Source: Pedobacter cryophilus
GTDB taxonomy: Bacteria > Bacteroidota > Bacteroidia > Sphingobacteriales > Sphingobacteriaceae
Reading direction: 5' to 3'
Length of the DNA: 64,000 bases
NCBI RefSeq assembly: GCF_005116455.1
Contig: NZ_SWBP01000003.1
Location: forward strand, 124,012 to 188,011
The notes beneath the pieces were generated by a model. The model saw nothing but the letters and a program-made list of their open reading frames with translations. It did no database searches and had not been told where the DNA came from. The position numbers and the translations under genes are program-made. Each line of letters starts with the position of its first letter. Positions within the stretch are counted from its first letter, which is position 1. Shown in pieces: positions 8,482-18,459 of the stretch.

Positions 8482-10374
8482 TTAAACCAATGTTGAAGCT
8501 GTTTCTGTTCGTGAAAAAGCGGGTTTTTTATTTGTGTTATTTATGTTTTTGTACCAAACTTCTAATGCAAATACATCAAACAAAATTTTGGCTCTTCTTT
8601 CTTCAGAAATTTTCACTTTTCTAACCCATAAATCTTCTACAAATTTCTTTTGAATAAGGCTTGGATAAATGGTGTTGTTTGAAAAAAGGTAATCGCCAAT
8701 AATATTTTTGAGTTGGTTATCTACCCAATTTTTTAGCGGAATTTCAAAGCCTCTTTTAGGCTGATCTATCAACTCGGCAGGTAAATATTTTCGACCTAAG
8801 TCTCTCAAGATAAATTTGGTGCTTAAGCAGTTAATCTTAAAATCATCTCTTAAACCCGGTACAAATTCTATAATTTCTTTTGCCAAAAACGGACTTCTAC
8901 CTTCTAACGAGTGCGCCATAGTTGCAATATCCATTTTGGGAAGTAAGCCACTAAACAAAATGGTTTGAAAATCCATTAATAAGAGCTTGTTTAAAGGAGA
9001 TAAATGCAATTGATTGATACGCCCCAAATCTTCATAAATGGCTGTTAGGTTTGGTTTTTGTAAAAATTGGTTTTCAAAACCTACAAATATATCTGATGAT
9101 GCAGAGCTATACTGATGAAGAATATCTTTATAACTGGCAAATTTTAATAACCTGTATATATAATTGTATTTGCTTTTTTTCTCATTTGCAACTGGCAAAA
9201 TACTTAATAAAGTTTGTGCAGCAATTTTAGAAAAGCCTCCTGCGTTAAAAAAATCATGGTATTTGTAGGGTACATAGCGGCGGTAACCTCCAAAAAGTTC
9301 ATCGGCACCATCGCCATTAAGTACTACCGTAACATGTTTTTTTGCTGCTTTTGCTACATAATAACTTGGAATAGCAGAGCTATCACAAAAAGGTTCACCG
9401 TAATTAATCAGTATTTTTTCGATATCATCTTTCAAATCATCAAAAGAAATATCTACTACAGTATGGTTGGTTTTATACCTATCTGCTACTTTTTGAGCCA
9501 ATAAAGATTCATCATAAGCCCCTTCTATTTTAACGGTAAACGTTCTTAAAGATGGTTTATGCATTGCTGCCATTGCTGTTACAATGCCGCTATCTATGCC
9601 TCCGCTTAAAAAAGATCCTACATCTAAATCAGAACTGTCTAACCTTCTTTTTACGGCAGTTTGTAACTTTTGGTCTAATTCATGAAGTGCAACCTGATAA
9701 GACATTTTGCTTCTGTTGAGGTAGCAAGTGCTCATATCAAACCATTTTACAATTTCTTTTTTACCTGTTTGCGTATCAATTTTTAGGTAATGACCATTTT
9801 CTAATTCGGTTACGGCTTTATAAGGCGTTGCTTTACGGTAATGATAACCTAAATACAAGTAAGCAGAAAGAGATGATTCATCAATTTCTGGTTTAAATAT
9901 CTGATAAAGTGTATTTAATTCGGAAGAAAAAGCAAAATCTTTGTCTTTTTGATAAGTGTATAATGGTTTTTTGCCGGCTCTGTCTCGGGCTAAAAATAGT
10001 TGTTTTTGCCGCTGGTCATACAAAGCAAATGAAAACATCCCATCTAATTCTTCTAACATTTTCATGCCTAATCGTTCAAAAAGCATTAAAAGTGTTTTGG
10101 TATCAGAATTAGACTCAGCATAAAGCTGATATTTTTCTCTAAGCTCTAAATGGTTATATATTTCTCCGTTAAATACTATAGAAAGCCCGTGATGGTGCAT
10201 AGGTTGTTGCCCAGCCGGACTAAGATCTTGAATTGCTAGTCGGGTATGATACAATTCTACATTGTCTTTTATGGTAAATCCTTTTTCGTCGGGACCGCGA
10301 TGAGCCAGACCGTTGAATATCTCTGAAGCTTGATTGGCTATTTCGAGATTTAATGTTCCAAATATTCCACACAT
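8482..10374 (-). CDS. Asparagine synthetase-type glutamine-dependent amidotransferase (first copy)
   Basis: A 630-residue AsnB-family protein. It starts MCGIFGT, so Cys2 is the Ntn glutaminase nucleophile. LAHRGPDEKG and VFNGEIYNH complete the glutaminase site, and the synthetase half carries the PP-loop FLSGGIDSG near residue 256 and the acidic GDGADELFGGY. The family amidates a carboxylate through an acyl-adenylate. In polysaccharide loci such proteins (WbpS type) turn uronic acids into uronamides, and that fits here with the WbpO- and WbpP-like genes. Exosortase/EPS-associated AsnB homologs are the alternative. A second copy lies two genes away and is clearly not identical. Confidence 0.82.
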   Translation of the reverse strand: MCGIFGTLNLEIANQASEIFNGLAHRGPDEKGFTIKDNVELYHTRLAIQDLSPAGQQPMHHHGLSIVFNGEIYNHLELREKYQLYAESNSDTKTLLMLFERLGMKMLEELDGMFSFALYDQRQKQLFLARDRAGKKPLYTYQKDKDFAFSSELNTLYQIFKPEIDESSLSAYLYLGYHYRKATPYKAVTELENGHYLKIDTQTGKKEIVKWFDMSTCYLNRSKMSYQVALHELDQKLQTAVKRRLDSSDLDVGSFLSGGIDSGIVTAMAAMHKPSLRTFTVKIEGAYDESLLAQKVADRYKTNHTVVDISFDDLKDDIEKILINYGEPFCDSSAIPSYYVAKAAKKHVTVVLNGDGADELFGGYRRYVPYKYHDFFNAGGFSKIAAQTLLSILPVANEKKSKYNYIYRLLKFASYKDILHQYSSASSDIFVGFENQFLQKPNLTAIYEDLGRINQLHLSPLNKLLLMDFQTILFSGLLPKMDIATMAHSLEGRSPFLAKEIIEFVPGLRDDFKINCLSTKFILRDLGRKYLPAELIDQPKRGFEIPLKNWVDNQLKNIIGDYLFSNNTIYPSLIQKKFVEDLWVRKVKISEERRAKILFDVFALEVWYKNINNTNKKPAFSRTETASTLV

Positions 10375-10522
10375 TGATGTTGTTTTTTTTAGGTTGAAAG
10401 GCAGTTTAGCCTTTTGATAGATTTAATTTTTTAGATGCGTTAAGCGATAAAAGATTTACGACCTAATGAAATTAGATTTTTCAACGCTTTAATAATTTGG
10501 TGATAGCGCTTACAAATCTTCT

Positions 10523-11611
10523 TTATACTAAAAGATCCTCATGTGGCGAATGCTGTTTAATGATATTTAACCAACTATTCATTACACCGGCTTCAGAGAA
10601 ATTTTCTTGTACATGAATTCTTCCTTTTTGGCCAAGGTTAGCTCTTTCTTGAGCCGTCATTCGCATCATTTTAAGCATTTTAGCTGCTAAATCTTGTTCG
10701 TTTTCTTTTTCAGAAAGGAAGCCGCATTTAGAACCATGAAGCAACTCGTTATTGCAATCTATATTAGTTACCACAACTGGTTTGCTGTAGGCCATGGCTT
10801 CTAAAAGTGCATTAGGCATTCCTTCAGAAAAAGACGATAAAACAAAGGCATCGGCATATTCTAAATATTGTGTGGCGTTTTGTTTAAAGCCTAAAACCCT
10901 TACGTATTCTTGTATTTTTAACTCATTAATGAGGTTAAAAGGACTGTTTTGATTGTTGTATTCTCCAATAATATCTACTCTAAAATTTAAACCTTTAAGT
11001 ATAGCAATGGCTTTAAAAAGTGTTTTATAATCTTTATTCCACCTAAAATGTGCCACACAAACCCAAACAAATTGTCCTTTTGGAAGGCTTAGGTTGCTGT
11101 TGTTTTTTAAATCGGGAATAGAAATTCCGTTGTTAATTACAATTCCTTTTTTATCTATCAAACCATTGTCTTCAAAATTTAATTTGGATGCCAGCGAATT
11201 GTAAACAACAGCATCATCTAAACCAGTAGTAGCTCTAAAAGGGATGTACCATTTTTTGGTGAGTACGCCAATGCGTATAGATGATATCAGTTTAAAATGA
11301 AAAATCTTTTTTAACAAACGGGCAAAAATGATGGCAATAAACATGAATGCAATTACGGTATCGGGCTTAAATGCTTTTACAGTTTTATATAGTAAGCTAG
11401 CATTAGAAAATGCCTGGAGTTTCCAGCTTTTTAAAAAAACCACAGGGATTCCTTCTTTTTGGTAATCTATATCAAATTCATTAATAGGCGTTAAGGATAT
11501 AATGAGGACGTTATACTGAAGAGATCTTAAAAATAAGGCAACTTTTATGAGCTGTGTTTCGGCACCGCCTTTACACATACCCGAAGTAATAAATAAAACT
11601 TTTTTAGTCAT
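10523..11611 (-). CDS. Glycosyltransferase family 4
   Basis: A 362-residue GT4. The N-terminal ITSGMCKGGAETQLIKVA is the glycine-rich acceptor-domain turn. The C-terminal region has WVCVAHFRWNKDY and the signature SEGMPNALLEAMAYSKP with the E-x7-E pair. I start at the ATG at 11,611 (MTKKVLFITSG); a TTG two codons earlier is less likely. It sits between the two amidotransferase genes, so it probably handles a sugar that one of them modifies. Linkage and donor are unknown. Confidence 0.83.
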   Translation of the reverse strand: MTKKVLFITSGMCKGGAETQLIKVALFLRSLQYNVLIISLTPINEFDIDYQKEGIPVVFLKSWKLQAFSNASLLYKTVKAFKPDTVIAFMFIAIIFARLLKKIFHFKLISSIRIGVLTKKWYIPFRATTGLDDAVVYNSLASKLNFEDNGLIDKKGIVINNGISIPDLKNNSNLSLPKGQFVWVCVAHFRWNKDYKTLFKAIAILKGLNFRVDIIGEYNNQNSPFNLINELKIQEYVRVLGFKQNATQYLEYADAFVLSSFSEGMPNALLEAMAYSKPVVVTNIDCNNELLHGSKCGFLSEKENEQDLAAKMLKMMRMTAQERANLGQKGRIHVQENFSEAGVMNSWLNIIKQHSPHEDLLV

Positions 11612-11649
11612 AACCAACGTTTGATAATTTTTTTTGAGGATTTTACTTA

Positions 11650-13497
11650 CTACACCAATGATGGTTGAAGAATTACAGCAGGGCTTTCTTTTTGCTTTTT
11701 AAGCCATTGCGAGAAAACCAATAATTTCCAAATTTGTGGATAACGGTTCCAAGTACCATTCATGTGTTGCTTAATAATTTCTTGAGTTCTTTTTACATTA
11801 ATGCCTGGTATTTTTTCTAATTCTGATTTTGATAAATTATCTAAAACATACTCTTTCAATTCATTTCTAAACCAATCTTTAAAAGGCATGGTAAAACCAG
11901 ATTTTGGTCGTTTAAACAATTCTGCTGGCAAATGGCTATAAAGTATATCTTTCAAAATTCTTTTTTGATTGCCATTTTGATATTTAAAATGAGTAGGCAA
12001 GCTGCGGCTAAACTCTATAATTCTATAATCCATTAAAGGAGCTCTAGATTCTAATGAAAAAGCCATAGATGCCCTATCTACTTTGGTATTGATATCGCCA
12101 TTTAAATAGGTTTTAATGTCAAAATCAGAGACTTTTTCTAATAGAGATTTGGTTTTATGGTTAAAAATTTCTGTATGAGAATTACCTATTCCAATTTCGG
12201 GATCTGTAATCCATGAGTTTTCCATCCCACCAAACATTTTTATATATAATACTTCTATATCCTTCATAGAAATCCCCATGGCAATTAACTTATGGACATA
12301 GTTTGGAGATAAATTTAATGCGGAACCCAATGATTTACGTATTGGTAATGGTAGCTTAAACAAGGTATTTACCATATTTATCCATTTATACCTTTGGTAG
12401 CCAATAAAAGCTTCATCGCCACCATCGCCACTTAAAGCTACGGTTACCTGTTTTTTAGTGTATTTACTCAAAAGCATGGTAGGTATAGCGCTAGAATCGG
12501 CAAAAGGCTCATCATAATAAGTAGAAAAATTTTCTATTAATGCTATGCCCTCATTGTAGTTACATTCTATGGTATGGTGTTCTGTTTGTAAATGATGAGC
12601 TACTTTTTGGGCGTATTGGCTTTCATCAAAACCTTTTTCGTTAAATTTTATAGAGAAGGTTTTAACATGATTTACTTTTTTAGATGCGATAGCGGCTATT
12701 AAAGAAGAATCTATTCCGCCAGAAAGAAAAACCCCTAAGGGAACATCGGCATGCATACGTATTCCTACGGCATCGGATAGTAATCCATCAAGGGTATTCT
12801 TAGCATCATTATAATTGCCTAAAAAGTTGTTATTTCTGTTATAATCCAGATCCCAGTATTTTTCTGTTGTTAAAACACCTGAATTAAAATGATAAGTAAA
12901 AGTATGTGCAGCAGGTAGTTGCTTCACTTCCTGCCAAATAGATCTGGGCTCGGGCACATATCCCCAAATCAGGTATTCGTTAACAGCTTGTTGATCTAGC
13001 GTAAAGTTTCTTTCTATTTTAAGTTGCGAAGGCTGACTGGCAAATTCAAAGGAATGTCTTTTGTGGTAATAGTATAAAGGCTTTTTGCCTAACCTATCTC
13101 TAGCGCCAAAAAGCTCGTTTTTTGCCACATCGTAAATCACAAATGCAAACATGCCGTTAAAATGATTTACGCACTCTTTACCATATTCTAAATAGGCGGC
13201 ACAAATTACTTCGGTATCTGAAGTGGTTCTAAACAAATAACCGGCTTTTTCTAAACTGGCCTTTATGGTTTGATAATTATAAATTTCGCCGTTAAATACA
13301 ATTTTAAGATGCAGGTAACTAAAGGGTTGGTTAGACCGATGATCTAAATCTATAATTGATAAGCGGTTATGCCCCAATATAATGTCGTCTGTATTGATGA
13401 AATGAGTATAATCTGGTCCGCGGAAATTGATGACAGCTAATTTAGCCCGAATAATTTCATCGCTATACCTGATGGTAGAGCCGTAAATGCCACACAT
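11650..13497 (-). CDS. Asparagine synthetase-type glutamine-dependent amidotransferase (second copy)
   Basis: A 615-residue AsnB-family protein beginning MCGIYGS with the Cys2 nucleophile. VINFRGPDYT, GHNRLSIIDLD and VFNGEIYNYQ build the glutaminase domain. FLSGGIDSSL near residue 258 is the ATP pyrophosphatase loop and SGDGGDEAFIGYQRYKW the acidic loop. The C-terminal FKRPKSGFTMPFKDWFRNE is common in EPS-associated members. It shares architecture but limited identity with the copy at 8482-10374, so the two may amidate different uronic acids. It may form a run with the GT4 genes on both sides, with gaps of 38 and 47 bases. Confidence 0.82.
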   Translation of the reverse strand: MCGIYGSTIRYSDEIIRAKLAVINFRGPDYTHFINTDDIILGHNRLSIIDLDHRSNQPFSYLHLKIVFNGEIYNYQTIKASLEKAGYLFRTTSDTEVICAAYLEYGKECVNHFNGMFAFVIYDVAKNELFGARDRLGKKPLYYYHKRHSFEFASQPSQLKIERNFTLDQQAVNEYLIWGYVPEPRSIWQEVKQLPAAHTFTYHFNSGVLTTEKYWDLDYNRNNNFLGNYNDAKNTLDGLLSDAVGIRMHADVPLGVFLSGGIDSSLIAAIASKKVNHVKTFSIKFNEKGFDESQYAQKVAHHLQTEHHTIECNYNEGIALIENFSTYYDEPFADSSAIPTMLLSKYTKKQVTVALSGDGGDEAFIGYQRYKWINMVNTLFKLPLPIRKSLGSALNLSPNYVHKLIAMGISMKDIEVLYIKMFGGMENSWITDPEIGIGNSHTEIFNHKTKSLLEKVSDFDIKTYLNGDINTKVDRASMAFSLESRAPLMDYRIIEFSRSLPTHFKYQNGNQKRILKDILYSHLPAELFKRPKSGFTMPFKDWFRNELKEYVLDNLSKSELEKIPGINVKRTQEIIKQHMNGTWNRYPQIWKLLVFSQWLKKQKESPAVILQPSLV

Positions 13498-13544
13498 AAG
13501 TAAATGGTTAAAGTTTATTGAATAGATAAAATGATAGATAGAAA

Positions 13545-14609
13545 TTACCTGTAAGACAGTAGTGTTTCGTACTGTTTTACCACTTTTTGAACACTAAAGC
13601 GAGTGTTTACATCTTGTTTTATAGCCTGATGATCCCATTTTTGGTTGCAAGCTTTAATAATGTATTTTCCAAAACTGTTAAGATCGCCCTGATCTATAAT
13701 ATAGCCATTAAAATTAGGTTCGATAATAGCTTGCACTCCGCTTACGCGAAAAGAAACAACAGGTATGCCTACCGATAAAGATTCTAACACCACATTAGGA
13801 AAACCTTCTGTAAAAGAGGGTAAAACCATTAAATGATGGTTGGCTATTAGTTTTGTAATATTTGGTATTAAACCTACTAATTGAACCCTGTTGTGCAATT
13901 GTAAATGATTAATTTCTTTTAAAATATCTTTTTTAAGCGGCCCCTCTCCTGCTATAGTTAAGGTATATTCTTCAGGAAGGTTTTTAAATATTTTTAGTAA
14001 TCTTAATATTCCTTTCTCTATGGCTAAACGAGCTACAAGAATTATTTTTTTCCCATCCTGTGGTTGATTTATTGCTGGTACATCAATAGATAATACCGGA
14101 TTTGGAATTACCACTAGTTTTCTTTTAGGAATTTGATAGTGATTAACCAGTGAGTATTTGATTTCTAAGGATTGACAAACGGCGATATTAAATCTTTTAT
14201 AGGTGATGCCAACAAAAAGATCCCAAAATTTTTCTTTAAAGCCGCCCATTTTTGTCATCACATCCATCACATTAGATTCTCTACCTATAAGCGTTGGAAT
14301 TTCTACAAATAATGACACAAAAGAAAGTAAGGTATTAATGTGCCCACCTGTAGTAAAAATAGCAAAAGGCTTTTCTTCTTTAATTAGTTTGTATAATTTA
14401 AAGAATGAATGAGAGGCTCTAATAGAGTTTAAGTTGATGATGTTTACGCCTTCAATATCTGTTGAGAAAAACGGGTTACGGGCATCTAACAACACCAAAC
14501 TCACTTCATAAACAGATTTATTAAAATACTGAGACAAAATCCAAAAAACCCTTTCAGAGCCGCCAGCACCCAAATGGCTTAATATAAAATACACTTTCTT
14601 CTTCTTCAT
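13545..14609 (-). CDS. Glycosyltransferase family 4
   Basis: A 354-residue GT-B enzyme. It opens with VYFILSHLGAGGSERVF, the usual N-terminal glycine-rich loop of retaining GT4s, and has the donor-domain motifs ILVARLAIEKGI, TIAGEGPL and SFTEGFPNVVLESLSVGIP (E-x7-E). It is a cytoplasmic enzyme of repeat-unit assembly. The gaps to its neighbours are 47 and 24 bases, which suggests an operon. Donor and acceptor cannot be read from the sequence. Confidence 0.84.
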   Translation of the reverse strand: MKKKKVYFILSHLGAGGSERVFWILSQYFNKSVYEVSLVLLDARNPFFSTDIEGVNIINLNSIRASHSFFKLYKLIKEEKPFAIFTTGGHINTLLSFVSLFVEIPTLIGRESNVMDVMTKMGGFKEKFWDLFVGITYKRFNIAVCQSLEIKYSLVNHYQIPKRKLVVIPNPVLSIDVPAINQPQDGKKIILVARLAIEKGILRLLKIFKNLPEEYTLTIAGEGPLKKDILKEINHLQLHNRVQLVGLIPNITKLIANHHLMVLPSFTEGFPNVVLESLSVGIPVVSFRVSGVQAIIEPNFNGYIIDQGDLNSFGKYIIKACNQKWDHQAIKQDVNTRFSVQKVVKQYETLLSYR

Positions 14610-14633
14610 AAAATAGAAATTTGGGAAGTGTAT

Positions 14634-15422
14634 TTACTCGGTTTCGCTTTTTGCAAAGCTGAAACTCATTAAGTAATAACAAAACAGTTTAAAATTTATC
14701 TTTAAGTATTCGGTGTAATTCACATATTTAAGATCTAAGCCAAATTCTTTTAAATACAAAGCATAACCATCTCTCATTTTATTAGAATTTTTTATGCCGC
14801 TAAACCGGTTAGATATTCTGTCGGTACCTTCCATATCATACAAACGTATGGGCTCGCTATCAAAAAATAGTTTGTAGCCTTTTTTTGCTAAACTTAACCA
14901 GGTTACACTTTCATATCCTCTAAGGTTTCGCAACAAATTATTTTGCATTAATTGCGTTTTACAAACAGGTAAATATTCCCCAACAGATGAGGAAAGCAAA
15001 TCATAATAAGTTTTTTGGCCCTTAAATTCAGGATCATACATCAGCTTTGTTTCATTCAATATTCTTGTTCCACAAAAAAACAAATCAAATTTGTTTTGCA
15101 AAACCAAGTTTTTTAAATGGATAAGACCATTTTTATCTAGTAAATCATCCGAATCAAGTAATACTACATATTCATTTTTGGCATGTATAATTCCTGTGTT
15201 TTTAGCACTGGCTACTCCTTTATTTTTTAAATGTTTAACTAGTTTGATTTGATGTTTTGATAAATATTTTTGAAGCATCAATTCGGTATCATCAGTAGAA
15301 CCGTCATCTATTACAATTATTTCTGCATAAAGATCCCATTGTGGCTGACTAATGATACTATCTATGGCTCTGCTTACTTTATGAGAGCGGTTATAAGTTG
15401 GTATTACAAATGAAAAAAGCAT
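14634..15422 (-). CDS. Glycosyltransferase family 2
   Basis: A 262-residue GT-A enzyme. FSFVIPTYNRSHKVSRAIDS at the N-terminus and IIVIDDGSTDDTE near residue 37 bind the nucleotide, and VLLDSDDLLD near residue 90 is the metal-binding DxD. There is no membrane segment beyond a weakly hydrophobic stretch near the C-terminus. It is an inverting glycosyltransferase for repeat-unit assembly, 24 bases downstream-adjacent to the GT4 gene and 19 bases from the polymerase-like gene. Confidence 0.85.
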   Translation of the reverse strand: MLFSFVIPTYNRSHKVSRAIDSIISQPQWDLYAEIIVIDDGSTDDTELMLQKYLSKHQIKLVKHLKNKGVASAKNTGIIHAKNEYVVLLDSDDLLDKNGLIHLKNLVLQNKFDLFFCGTRILNETKLMYDPEFKGQKTYYDLLSSSVGEYLPVCKTQLMQNNLLRNLRGYESVTWLSLAKKGYKLFFDSEPIRLYDMEGTDRISNRFSGIKNSNKMRDGYALYLKEFGLDLKYVNYTEYLKINFKLFCYYLMSFSFAKSETE

Positions 15423-15441
15423 CTTATTTATAGGTTTAGTT

Positions 15442-16638
15442 TTATACTAACAATTGGCTATTTGTTTCAGATTTTACTTTATTAAAATGAAGAATACTGA
15501 AATAGAGAAATAAAGTGGGTCCATCGGCACTTATGAGCCAAGCATTATGAGAAAGCGCATTAATAGATATTCCCAAAAAGGAAAAGCATAAACAAATGAG
15601 TAAGGCATTTTCTTTTAATCTGATTTCTTTTATCGCATTAAAGCCAATTCTTAAAACTTTTATGTAGATGATGATTAATAAACCCAAGCCAAGAAATGGA
15701 CCTAAATAGGTGATAAACATTAAATAAGCATTGTGAGAGGTGATACCTGAAGCAAAAACCTGATTTCTATAGATTACATCGCTCCAATTTTTACCGTAAA
15801 ATATCAATCCAAATGGGTGATCGGCGTAAATTCTGAGGTTTTCTGCAACTAATAAAGTACGGTTATGATCTGGATCATTATCTATGTTTTTAGCAAGAAT
15901 GTTGGTACGAGGATCTACGTTTTCTTTTAAAACAAAATTGTAAAACATTAAACTTAATACTACTGCCACTCCTATAATTAATACTGCTTTTACACGATAA
16001 TAAAACAATAGAAATAATGCTACCGAGCACACAAAAGTTAATAAAACCGACCTTTGCATTCCCAAATAAATAAAAAGTAAACAGCTTAGAAAAACACCCA
16101 CCTTAATTAAAAATGGTTTATGAAATACAAAAGTGTAGATTAAAATAAAAGGAGCTAAAGCGGCCAACTGGTAGCCAAAAGTAAATTGAGAAATGGCAAT
16201 ACCTGATGGACTTTGCAGTACTTTTTCGTCCATAATTAACTCTCTAATTCTATTTACCTGTGGATAAAAGTGGTTTAAAACCATAATTACAGATGAGAAC
16301 GAGAGTAATAAATAGAATATTAAAACCGAAAAGTTGAAACGCTTTCTGTTAGTACTCACAAAATAGTTAAAGTACAATACACAAACTACAATACTAATTA
16401 CGTAGGCACCAAAAGATTTTACGTTAGAAAGCCCAATTACGTAATAAGCGAATACGGCTATTATTAATACAGTTAGTTCTTTACCATAATAAAAGGTGGT
16501 GTTGCGTTCTTTAAACAGAAATATTAAAGGGAAGCAAAATAATAATGGGGCTGGTATTCTGAACAATTCTGTCATAAAAACCCCAAATGATAATGCATAC
16601 ATATACAATATCATAAATAGAATGATAACTAGTTTCAT
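15442..16638 (-). CDS. Wzy/O-antigen ligase-like polysaccharide polymerase
   Basis: A 398-residue integral membrane protein with about ten hydrophobic segments from the first residue on. A large hydrophilic loop lies between about residues 225 and 285 and contains NDPDHNRTLLVAENLRIYADHPFG, followed by FASGITSHNAYLMFITYLG. An Arg-bearing loop followed by a His in SHNAYL is the pattern of the Wzy_C/O-antigen ligase superfamily. It likely polymerises repeat units on the periplasmic face after Wzx flipping. Sequence conservation in this family is poor, so the assignment rests on topology, the SHN motif and locus context. Confidence 0.7.
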   Translation of the reverse strand: MKLVIILFMILYMYALSFGVFMTELFRIPAPLLFCFPLIFLFKERNTTFYYGKELTVLIIAVFAYYVIGLSNVKSFGAYVISIVVCVLYFNYFVSTNRKRFNFSVLIFYLLLSFSSVIMVLNHFYPQVNRIRELIMDEKVLQSPSGIAISQFTFGYQLAALAPFILIYTFVFHKPFLIKVGVFLSCLLFIYLGMQRSVLLTFVCSVALFLLFYYRVKAVLIIGVAVVLSLMFYNFVLKENVDPRTNILAKNIDNDPDHNRTLLVAENLRIYADHPFGLIFYGKNWSDVIYRNQVFASGITSHNAYLMFITYLGPFLGLGLLIIIYIKVLRIGFNAIKEIRLKENALLICLCFSFLGISINALSHNAWLISADGPTLFLYFSILHFNKVKSETNSQLLV

Positions 16639-16720
16639 AAGTTTAAATTTGAGTTTAGGCGCTGTTTAACAGCTTAATAGGGTGGTTATTTATTGTTATA
16701 CTATATAGGCTTTGTTATAC

Positions 16721-17803
16721 TTAGACAATAGCTTTTAAAACAGTATGTACAAATCCATCAGCATCATTGCTAATTTTTTTATACAACTCTTGGCCATTTA
16801 TTGCAATTTGTTGGTGCTGCGAATAATTTGCTTTTATATGTTCTACTTTTTCTTTTAAATCTGATAAATCCCAAGAAACCGGGATGTAAGTTTCGTTAGG
16901 TAAGTACACATCAGGATAAGTCACTAAATGTTTCATTGATGGCTTAATTAATAAAGCACCAGCTATAAAAGATTCAAAATCGCGGTAGCATACTTCGCCC
17001 CAGCCATAAGGGCTTATACTAAGTTTAGAATCTCTTAATTCTTTTAGATAATTGGCTTTGGGAATAGAAAATCCACTGGCTACATTCATACTTAGTTGAG
17101 GGAGAAGTTTTAGTATTGTATCTCGCTGTGAAGAAACTTTATTTGACCCATTTTCTTCTACAGGTAGTGTTCCTCTAAAGGTTAAATCTAAACTTCTTTT
17201 TTTTGTTACTTGCTTATAATTAAGTGGATATAAGCTATAACTTAAATAATTACTTAATCTAGCCATTTTATAACCAAAGTAGCGGTAATCATTTAATCCA
17301 AGATTCCATCCTACCCTTATTTTACCCAACTGATTTGCCGGGCAAGGATCAAAAGGAGTATTTGGATGCCCGTCTTTTGCTGTGTTTAGCCAAATTCTTA
17401 AATCATTTTTTACAGGTTGTTCTGTGTAGTATTTTTTATCTTTTAAAACCTGTTTCTTTAAAAAAACATCGGTATAAGGGATAATAGAAAAATCACTCGA
17501 ACCAGATGAATCTGCGGCATCAAACCAAATGAGTTTGCCTACCTTTTGTTTCATTTCTAAAAGATAGTTAATGAGCTCGTCTTCATTTTGGCTATTTCTT
17601 GTACTCAATTGTTGCCATCCATCTTCAAAATATCTGGAATGAATGATGAGGTAATCGGCGTCTTTTAAATCTTTATCTAAATGGTTAAAGTAGCACTTCA
17701 CATCTAAACCACTTTCTCGGAGTTGTTTTTTCCATCTGTAAAAAGGGTGGGTTTCACAATAATATCGTTGTTTAGACCAATCCAATATTTTAAGTGTTTT
17801 CAT
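16721..17803 (-). CDS. Putative exostosin-like/GT-B glycosyltransferase
   Basis: A 360-residue soluble protein that does not fit the common GT2 or GT4 patterns. Its C-terminal half has SKLSISPYGWGEVCYRDFESFIAGALLIKP, which resembles the donor-binding region of exostosin-like and Glyco_trans_1_2 proteins (conserved SPxGxGxxxxRxxEAxxxGxxPI). IIHSRYF in the first part is also seen in this group. It lies between the polymerase-like gene and the initiating transferase, so a transferase role is plausible. The substrate is unknown. Confidence 0.55.
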   Translation of the reverse strand: MKTLKILDWSKQRYYCETHPFYRWKKQLRESGLDVKCYFNHLDKDLKDADYLIIHSRYFEDGWQQLSTRNSQNEDELINYLLEMKQKVGKLIWFDAADSSGSSDFSIIPYTDVFLKKQVLKDKKYYTEQPVKNDLRIWLNTAKDGHPNTPFDPCPANQLGKIRVGWNLGLNDYRYFGYKMARLSNYLSYSLYPLNYKQVTKKRSLDLTFRGTLPVEENGSNKVSSQRDTILKLLPQLSMNVASGFSIPKANYLKELRDSKLSISPYGWGEVCYRDFESFIAGALLIKPSMKHLVTYPDVYLPNETYIPVSWDLSDLKEKVEHIKANYSQHQQIAINGQELYKKISNDADGFVHTVLKAIV

Positions 17804-17852
17804 TCAAATTGATTAAGATTAGAGCAATTTATTTAAAGCCGGTGTGAGCTTT

Positions 17853-18449
17853 CTATCTGTAAATAATGCTCTTAATGGTTAATAAGATGATTTTAACATC
17901 TATCCATAGGTTATGATGATCTATATATTTAAGGTTTTGGGTAATCTTATGAGGTACAATATTTTCAATATAATACTGCTCGGGGTTATCTGATGTTGCT
18001 AAAAGCTGATTTTCATCTATAAATTCTATAGAAGCCCAATCTGTTAAACCTGGCTTTACACTTAAAATTCTTTGCTGCCTAATATCATAAAGTGCTACGT
18101 ATTTACTTACTTCTGGCCGTGGCCCAACAAAGCTCATTTCACCTTTTAAAACATTAAACAATTGAGGCAATTCATCTAGTTTGTATTTTCTTAACCAGTA
18201 ACCACTTCTTGTAATTCTACTATCGTAATTACCAATGGTTAATAAACTGCCTTTATCTGCTCCAATCTTCATGGTTCTAAATTTCAGCAGCTTAAAATTC
18301 TCTTTAAAAAGACCTACTCTATTTTGCTGATAAAACACACCTCCGTTAGAATCTATGATGATCCATAAAGAGATTAGAAAAAATAAAGGGAGAAGCATGA
18401 TGATCCCCACAAAAGAAAAAATAACATCAAAAAGTCGTTTAACAGCCAT
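17853..18449 (-). CDS. Initiating sugar-1-phosphate transferase, PglC/WcaJ C-terminal type
   Basis: A 198-residue monotopic phosphoglycosyl transferase. A hydrophobic re-entrant helix (FDVIFSFVGIIMLLPLFFLI) is followed by GVFYQQNRVG, FKLLKFRTMKIGADK and the catalytic-core signature YKLDELPQLFNVLKGEMS, then FVGPRPEVSKYV. It moves a sugar-1-phosphate from its UDP carrier to undecaprenyl phosphate and starts the repeat unit. It is a short form without the N-terminal four-helix region of WcaJ/WbaP, like PglC. The first sugar may be the product of the aminotransferase gene 10 bases upstream. Confidence 0.88.
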   Translation of the reverse strand: MAVKRLFDVIFSFVGIIMLLPLFFLISLWIIIDSNGGVFYQQNRVGLFKENFKLLKFRTMKIGADKGSLLTIGNYDSRITRSGYWLRKYKLDELPQLFNVLKGEMSFVGPRPEVSKYVALYDIRQQRILSVKPGLTDWASIEFIDENQLLATSDNPEQYYIENIVPHKITQNLKYIDHHNLWIDVKIILLTIKSIIYR

Positions 18450-18459
18450 TATTTTATAT